Source: Amycolatopsis antarctica
GTDB lineage: Bacteria; Actinomycetota; Actinomycetes; Mycobacteriales; Pseudonocardiaceae
DNA: 64,000 nt
Direction of reading: 5' to 3'
NCBI RefSeq assembly: GCF_002262875.1
Contig: NZ_NKYE01000017.1
Coordinates: 62,001 to 126,000, forward strand
The notes under the pieces were generated by a model that saw only the letters and a program-made list of their open reading frames with translations, ran no database searches and was not told the origin of the DNA. This document shows, piece by piece, positions 23,301 through 32,300 of the stretch (position 1 is the stretch's first letter; the number at the start of each line of letters is the position of its first letter). The translations under genes and the position numbers were made by a program.

Positions 23301-26300
23301 GCTGACCGCTTCCGCGAGGCCGGCAGCACCGAGTCCCAGCAGTTCCGGTTGTGGCGACTGGTCGGAGGCCTGCCCGGGAACGTGATGCAGCACCCGGCGT
23401 CCGATCGACTCGGTCAGGCCGTCGAAATCAGCCGCCAGTTCGTCCAGTGCTGTCACCGGAGACATCGACTCTCCGTATTCCGGCCGGAATTCGTACGCCG
23501 AGCCGGGCTCGTCGATCAGGACATTGCCTTCGCGGTCGACGACGGTCGCGTACACCTGTTCCATGGCAGGCAGCGCTCCGCCCACGGCCGGCGTCACGGC
23601 GCCCGTCACGACGTCCACAAGCGACACCTCGCCGCCATGCCGGACCACTGCCCACGCCTGACCACGCCTGTCCGAGGTGTAGCCGAACACCAACCCGGAC
23701 GAACCGTGCTGGTCCGCCCGGCGAACCACACGCTCGACAGCCGCATCCCCGACACCCATGAACTCGGGCTCGGCCGACTGCACCGCGACCACCGGTGCCG
23801 GCGCGATACCCACCGGCCCGCCGGCGACCCTGGGCTCACCGTGGAAGGTCGACAGGAACGCCAGGGCCGCGTCGACGCCCCCGCGATCGAACGGTTTCGC
23901 ACCGCCGCGCCAGCCATTGATCAGTCCGGCGAAATCGCTCGGGTCCGCGAACGAAACTCCACGCGGAACAGCCTGAATCAACTCCGTCAGCGCTCGCTCC
24001 GGCGGAGGCGACACCGCGTCGGGCACCGGCCGCACCATGGGCGGCCCCGGCACCGTCGGAGGAACCGGCACAATCGGTTCGTCCAGAACCGGCTCCCCCC
24101 GGCCGCGGCGCACGTCCGCACCGGAGGTCACGTCGATTGTCACCGTCCGGCCCCGGTTCGATGCGTCCGACCCGGCGAACGGGTTCCACCGTTCCAGGCT
24201 GCGTTCCCCTGGCATCACCTGCGGCTGGAACGACAACACCGCCGACAGGTCCCGCGGCGGAGCCCCGGAGCGCAGGCGCCGACCGTACTCGCCCGCCACG
24301 GTGGAAAGAAGCATGTTGGCCACTACGACACCTCGGGCCGTCCCCGTCCGGTGGCCATGCGTCAGAGAGTTGCCGTGGCCCGTGACCCTCACCTCGGGCT
24401 GCACCGAACCGTTCGCGATCATGTCGTCGAACAATCGCAGTCCCAAGGCCCTGACCTGCTCGGCCCCCTCGTCCGTCAGCGACACGGTGTTCTTGTGGAA
24501 GAGCACCCCGGCTGATTCGGATGTCATCGCCACTCCGACAGCGCCCGGATGCCGCTCATCCTGCGGACTCAACTCCAGATCGAACTGATCCGACACCAAC
24601 GACACATCGTCATCCGACACATCACCAGGCTCCGGATCAGCACCCGGACGCCGCTCATCCTGCGGACTCAACTCCAGATCGAACTGATCCGACACCAACG
24701 ACACATCGTCATCCGACACATCACCAGGCTCCGGATCAGCACCCGGACGCCGCTCATCCTGCGGACTGAACACAATCGGCACATCCACCGACGGCGACCG
24801 CACACCAGCATCCGATGACGCCCCGTCCTCAGACTCCGAATCGACCTCCCGACCACCCACATCGCTCAACGACCAACTCGAACGATCCAACAACGGCCGA
24901 TCATCAAACCCAGAACCACTGTCCGACACCGGCGACACACCGTCATCCGACACATCACCAGATTCCCGATCAGCACCCGGATACCGCTCATCCTGCGGAC
25001 TGAACACAATCGGCACATCCACCGACGGCGACCGCACACCAGCATCCGGATCAAACACCGACGGCTGCAACAACAACCCATCACCATCATCCGAACCCAC
25101 ATCCGAGTCCGAATCCGCGGTCCGTTGCGTCGCTCCGGCGAGGTCACCAGGAGAATCGGGAGCCGACTCGTCCGGGCGATCTTTCTGAGCCTTGTCCCAG
25201 CGAATCTCGTTGTCCGCGAACTCGTCCGGGAACTGCTCGAACACGGCTACATTCGAGCGCAGCTCCTCCTCGGTCAGCGGATCGATCCGACGATAACGCC
25301 CTGGATTATTGACGTACTCCAAGTTCGGATCGACCAGCTCCGCGGCCCGCATCACCTCGTCGAAAGTGTTCTCACCAGAACCGACCAGCGCGCCGACCAA
25401 ACCCAGCCTCATCACGGGCAGATCCAGTCCCGCACTCGATTCCTCATTGATCAACTGCGCCAAACGCAGCACCCGATAGGCTCGCCTCGACATACCGGAC
25501 CCCACCAACGCCCCTGAACGCTCGGCGTCCTCGCGCGCCGCGCTGCCCGACCGCAACTCCTGCTCCAGATGCCGCCACCCCAGATCCAGCAGACCAACTC
25601 CGTCCGCGTCCTCCACCGCAGTCAGATCCGCCGGCCCCTGTTGATCCAACTCAGCCGCGATCTGCGGAGGAATCACCGAGAGTTGCGGGAAACGTTCATC
25701 CAGAAAGCCCTGTTCGACGACGCTGTCAAGTATCGCGACTACGTCCGCGGGGCTGCTGACGTCACCAGAAAAGCCTGCCCTGAGCTGTTCCTCGTGCGTC
25801 AGCATGCCCCTCACGTGATCAGTCAACGACTGGACCTGCGTCGAGACACCGGGACGCCCGATGGCGTATCGCGCCAATCGAATCTCGAATTCGCCTGCCG
25901 CACGCGCGTACGCGACCCGCGCCCTCACCCGATCGTCCGCCAGACCTCCATCCTCGGTCTCGGGAGCAAGTCGTCCGGAATCATCGCCAGGTGGCCCGCT
26001 CGACGACTGATCCGCAGCCATAGTTCCCTCAGCCGACACATGGCCGTCATCAGACATACCTGGATGCCGCGCTTCCTGCGGACTGAACACAATCGGCACA
26101 TCCACCGACGGCGACCGCACACCAGCATCCGGATCAAACACCGACGGCTGCAACAACAACCCATCACCATCATCCGAACCCACATCCGAGTCCGAACCCC
26201 CAGAAACCGAACCCACACCCACATGCCGCTCATCCTGCGGACTAAACACAATCGGCACATCCACCGACGGCGACCGCACACCAGCATCCGGGCTCAACGA

Positions 26301-29300
26301 CTCATCGCCGCCAGACCTGTCCCCGGACACAGAATCGACACCCGCATCCTCGTCGGACTCATCCCCAGAATCCGGACCGACAACCCGCCCACCAACCGAA
26401 CTCGACGACCACCTCGACGGATCCAACAACGGCCGATCATCAAACGCAGAACCACTATCCGAACCCAACGACACATCACCGTCGGACCCGTCCCCGGAAT
26501 CCGAACCCACACCCGGATGCCGCACACCCTCCGGACTGAACACAATCGGCACATCCACCGACGGCGACCGCACACCAGCATTCGGATCGAACACCGACGG
26601 CTGCAACAACTCCCCACCATCATCCGAGGCAACGCGATCGGCATCGTCCGAGTCCGGCAACCCGCTATCGCCAGGCTGCGTCCCAGTCCCCGAAATGACG
26701 CCGGGAAGCCGCGACGGTGAACCGTCATCTACCGATCCGGGAGCACGGTTGTTCGTCTGGTCCGGCGTCGCGGCCGGCTGCCTCTCTCCCCCAAGCAGGT
26801 TGCCGTTTGCGTCGAAGGTGACGGCGAGCACCGTGTCGAGGTCCGGCAACGCATCTGCCGCCAGCGGCCTGGTCAGGATCACCGTCGTCGCCAAGACCAG
26901 CACGTCGGCATCGCGGTTGATCACGTTCAAAGCGAATCCGCGCGTGCCGTCGCGGGGCTGGATGACCATCACGGCGCTCGCGTTGTGCCCAGCAGCGGCA
27001 ACCTGGTCTATCACCTCATCCCAGCCTTCTGCGCCACGACCGATCAGGTCGGGGTCCACCTCGCCGATCAGATCCTCGTCGTAGTTTCCGTGCCGATCGT
27101 GGAAGGTCTCGTGGAAACGGAGCGCGTCGGCAACGCCGTCGTTCCGGTTTCTCAGGTCCGCGGTTCTCGCCTGCACGTCGCCGTTGGACTCGACGAAACC
27201 GTCACCGTCGGAGGTGACGACGAAGCCGAGAATGTCCGCGTCCATATCGCGGTACACGGCCTGGGTCTCCGGTGTGATCTCGTCGATCTCGGCCTGCACA
27301 AGTGTCCGCACCCCGCGGTGGTTCACCACGTTGTACGCGGTCGGCACACCGTCGGTGTAGCCGATCAGCACCGCATGCGCGCCGTGGCCGGCGTCATCCA
27401 CCCGGTCGATCACAGTTCCGAGCGCCGCCTCACCGGAACCGACCTGCTCCATCGAATAGTTCTCCGGTACGGGTTCGGCCATGTGTCGGTCCAAAGCGAA
27501 GAATCTCGTCGCGTTGCCGAGTCCGTCCACCGGGCCCTGGAGATTGCCGAGGAAATTCGTCCCGTTGCCAAGGCCATTCACCGGGCCTGTGGCACTGTTG
27601 CCGTGCTGTGCGTCAGCGGCGGCATCGGTGTCGTCCGAGGAGGCCGGGTCTCCCGTTACCAGTCCGAAGAACGTGCTGTTCGGCTGCTCGAAGCTGGAAT
27701 ACCCGGGTACCAGGTCGCCATCTCGCACTACCAGCACATGTCCGTCCTCAACGAACACCGTCTCGCCCGCCGGATTCGCGCCTTCGCTGAGCAGGACCAC
27801 ACCGTCGTCGTTGACCACGTGCAACGCGGGAGTGCGCTGCCCGTCGCCGGTGAGTGGGAACACCACGGCATCGGAACCTGGCGACTGGCGAACCTGCTCG
27901 ATCACGGACGCCAGGCCGGTTTCGCCACGGGACAACAGGTCCGGTCGCCCGGACAAGGCAGGCATTCCCGTACGGCTGTGGTGCTCCAAGTGCCGCTTCA
28001 GCACATCCTCGGCTCCGTCGAACCGCGCCACCAGCCGGTCGAACGTCAGCTCGTCCGGCAAAGCACGCTGAGCGTCATCCCAATGAACCTCGTTGTCCGC
28101 GAACTCGTCCGGGAACTGCGCGAACACCGCAACATTCGAGCGCAACTCGTCCTCGGTCAGCGGATCGATACGACGATAGCGCCCCGGGTTGTTGACGTAC
28201 TCCAAGTTCGGATCGACCAGCTCCGCTGCCCGCATCACCTCGTCGAAGGTATTACCGCCAGAACTGACCAGGGCGCCCAGCAACCCCAGACGCAACAGCG
28301 GCAGGTCCAGCCCCGCACCCCAGTTCTCGTTGACCGCCTGCGCCAAACGCAACACCATGTAGGTCTGCACCGACGTACCCGCACCTACCAACGCGCCGGA
28401 ACGCTCGGCATCCTGACGCGCCGGACTGTCAATCCGAAGATCGCTGGACAACGCCCGCCAGCCCAGATCCTCCAGAACAGCCTCGAAACCACCCCGCGCC
28501 ATCGCCGGGTCAGCCGGCCCTCTCTGACCCATCTCAGCCGTTATTTGCATAGGAAGCAACGACAGCCCAGGAAAGGAGTCGTCCAAGAACCTACGCAAAA
28601 CGAGGCTGCTCAAGAACGTCACGTTCTGCAGTGGGCCATTGGGTGGTCGGATGATTCCCGCCCGGGCAAGGACATCGGGCCCCAGCTCAATTCCCACCAC
28701 CCGCGCCAGTGCAGCGAGCTGAGACTGTGCCCCAGGATGCCGGACCGCGAAACGCGCCAACCGAATCTCGAACTCCCGTGCCGCACGCGCATACGCGGCC
28801 CGGGCCGCGAGCCTGTCGCCGGACAGCCCCTCGACGAGCGGTGCCGGTGAACGGGACCCCTCTGCTCGCGGTTCCCCGTCCCTCCGAGATCCGCCACCTG
28901 CGACCGATGCGTTCTGGTCGGACTGAGAACGGCCGCCGTCATCCTGGTCCCCGTCCTCGGCCGACGGCTCGCCCATCCGTTGCTTGCCCTTGCCCGAGTA
29001 TGTTTCCGCGGCCGATTCCTGAGCCGTCGCCGGCACTTCGGCATCGGACTCGGCTTCGGCTTCGTCAGGTTCGGTATCGACCTCGTCGTCAGCGGGGCCG
29101 AACGAGGTCTCCAGTCGGACGTCGGCAGACGGAGCAGTCGAGGGACCGGCGGCGGAGGCGTTCGGGTCGGTCTCCGGTGAACCGTCCGACGGGCGGGCGC
29201 CTCCCCGCAAACCTTCGGGTCGCTTGCCGAGGCCCGCGTTTCGCACGTCCTCCGCCAGTATCCGCGCCAACTCCGCCGCAGGCCCCTCCGCCTCGCGGGC

Positions 29301-32300
29301 CGACATGCCCGCTCGCGAGGACTCAAGCAGCGACAGAGCAACCTGATCCACCACCAATTCGAAAGCGTGGTTGTCCGGCGCCTTCACCTCGATGAACAGC
29401 GGTTGGTGCAGGACGGGGTTCACCAGCCTCGTGGCACGCCGCAGCAGACGGTTCACTCGCGTGACGGACACCTGCTCCTGCTGCCGGAAGGCCGTCCAGT
29501 CCACGGAAGGCAGTCCCAGAGCGGCGGCGACGTCTCTCCTGTCAACGGGGCCGGTCGTATCCGACGGCTCGGTATTCGTCCGATTGCCGCTCGCTGGTGG
29601 TGATGCGAACGCAGGAGCGGCCTGCGGAGCGGCGGCGGTCCACTCCTGGGACGGGTCCGCGATCGCCGGGCGCGTCGTCGCTGGTACGTCGGAATCGTCG
29701 TCAGTGCCGTACGTGGAATCGGTCTCCTCGGAGTCGCGATCCGCGGTCGGGCGCACGTCCCCGGGCACCGTGCCGGCAGGTTCGGAGGACACCGGCGAGT
29801 CCGAATCGAGCGAGAACTCCTGCGATTGAGTGTCCGAACCAGGGCGGTCCCCGGCAGGCGGCCCGTCCACGGAGGTGGCCAGATCCGGGGTCACGGAGAG
29901 GTCGGTGTTCGAGCCGCCGGAGGAGATCGGGGTGGGACCAGTGCCCTGCGTACCGGTGGAGCGTGCACTCTCGCCCGAGGACTGCGGAGCCGTCTGTCCG
30001 GCCTGGTCCGCGCGTGGGCTGCCCGCCTGTCCTGGCGAGGCAGCGATACCTCCGCCGACAGCGGGTGCGGGAGAACCGCCGAGGTCACTTGGTCCACTGT
30101 GGACGCCGGGTGCGGCGTTCTCGCCGACCTGGTTCCGTTCCTCGTCGGTGACGTACCCAGGATCGCTGTCGTCGTCGAAGTCGCGGTCCGCGATCGATCC
30201 GCCGGGAACAGATGTTGCCGGGTCTGTCTGCAGATCCATCTGCTGCTCGGACGTGGTCGCGGGCAGAACGTCGCCCGGCGGCGCCTCGACCTCTGTGCTG
30301 GGGCGCGAGCCGGTGGTCTGTGCGAAGCCGGGTTCGGGCGTGGTGGGCGGTCGCTGCTGGCCCTCCGGCTGCCCCAAGTTCTGCTCTTGGGTCTGGTCGC
30401 CAGGCTGCGGGGTGGGCCTACCGGACTCGGGCAGGAAGGCCTGCGGTTGCGGGGTCTGCGGTTGCGGGCTCTGCGGTTGCGGGCTCTGTGGTTGCGGGCT
30501 CTGTGTACCCGGCTCGCCGCCGAGGTCCGGCCCACCCGCCACGGGCTGTGTTGCCGGCGGGTCGGCGAGGAAATCGGGGCTCGGCGACGATGACGGAGGC
30601 GCCACGGGGCCGTCCAGTTCGGCGAAACCCTGCTCGGGCTGTCCGGGCGACAGGGGCGGGGACGCGAGCGGGTCGCCGCCCTGATTCCCGCCAGGAGATG
30701 AAACTGGGGGCACGCCTTCCGGGCGGCCCGCGACGTCCGGTGCCTGCGGTGGAGCGGCGGGAGCCGGGACTTCCGTCCTGGTTCCGTCCGGGAGCTGGGC
30801 TTGGGCGTCCGGTGCCTGATTCTGCCCGGGAACGTTGCCCGGAGAACCGGGAGCAACCGCTCCGTTGCCGTGGCCGGGCATGTCCCCCGGCGGCTGCTGA
30901 CCGGCGAAACCCTGCGAGCCACCGAGATTGACCGGGGGTGGCTGCTGGCCGCCGATGCTGTCCGGGTTGCCGCCCTGCCATTGCGGGCCACCAACACCGT
31001 TCGGATTCCCACCAGAACCCGACTGCCCACCAACACCATTCGGATTCCCACCAGAACCCGACTGCCCACCAACACCATTCGGATTCCCACCAGAACCCGA
31101 CTGCCCACCAACACCATTCGGGCTCCCACCAGAACCCGACTGCCCACCAACACCATTCGGGCTCCCACCAGAACCCGACTGCCCACCAACACCATTCGGG
31201 CTCCCACCAGAACCCGACTGCCCACCGGTGCCCCCTGAACCTCCGGGAGACCGCTGGCCACCGGCTCCGGCATGACCGCCGCCCCCCACCAGGCCGACGC
31301 CGCCCCCCAGACCGTGGCCACCGCCCGCGCCACCTCCGGACGGCCCGCCGAGTACACCACCGCCGGACCCGGCGTCGCCGCCTTCCTCCTCGCCGGCGAG
31401 CGATTCGTTGTCTCCATGAAGCGATTCGCCGTCACCGAGCAATGAATTGCCGTCATCGCTGCCGTAACCCGAATCAGCGTCACCGAAGGCATCACCCTTG
31501 CCGCCGCCGGACTGTTCGCCGACGTCTTCGCCACCGGCGTCGATCTCCGGGATGTCGATGTCCTCGGCGCCGTTGATCGCCTCGTTCATCGCTTCGCCGG
31601 CGTCGTCGGCCCCCTTCTCCGCGCCGCCCTGGAATGCCCCGCCGGCGACACCCGTCCATACGTCGTCCATGCTGCCGCCCAGGATGCCGGCCGCGCCCAC
31701 TCCGACGATTCCCTCGGCGGTGGCCTCGCTGATCCCGTGGAAAGCGATCGTGTCGCCGAAATTGGGGGCGTACTTTCTCGCCCATTCGTGCATCCCGCCG
31801 ATGATCTGCCCAGCCGCCATACCCGCGACGAACTCGATGAGCGAGCTCATCCCGTCCCATTCGTCGCGATTGCCCTCAGCGATCTGCCATAGCTGGGCAA
31901 GCGCTCCCTGGGCAACTTCCTGGATGCCCTCCTGGAGTCCCTCCGCGAGGATTCGAGCGACCCAGTGCAGACGATTGACGATTTTCTGGATCGCGAAGCG
32001 CGCCGCGGTGATGAACCCCGGAACCAGGGGTGCGGTGAAGGGATTCGACAGCGCCCAGAGAATCGAGGAGAGGAAGAACGCGATCTCGATCATCATCGAG
32101 TAGACGGACTGTTCGACCTGGAGGGCGAGATCCCACATGCCCTTGCCCAGTTGCCGGGCAAGACCGGAGAGCGGCGCCACCTTCGTGGTCAGGTCGGTGA
32201 CGAACGCGCGGAAGTCGGCGCCCGAACTACCCATTGCCTTTTCGACGGACGGGATCAACTGAATGATGTCCGCGGACATCTGGTCCAGCGTGGAACTGAT

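Noticed and set aside
24540-25050. Regular repeats that could suggest a CRISPR array
   Set aside because: The units are contiguous, in frame and encode protein repeats; there are no unique spacers of constant length and no cas genes.
30988-31226. 39-bp repeats considered as non-coding minisatellite or iterons
   Set aside because: They are multiples of three in the open giant frame and encode a Gly/Ser/Asn linker; no replication genes are nearby.
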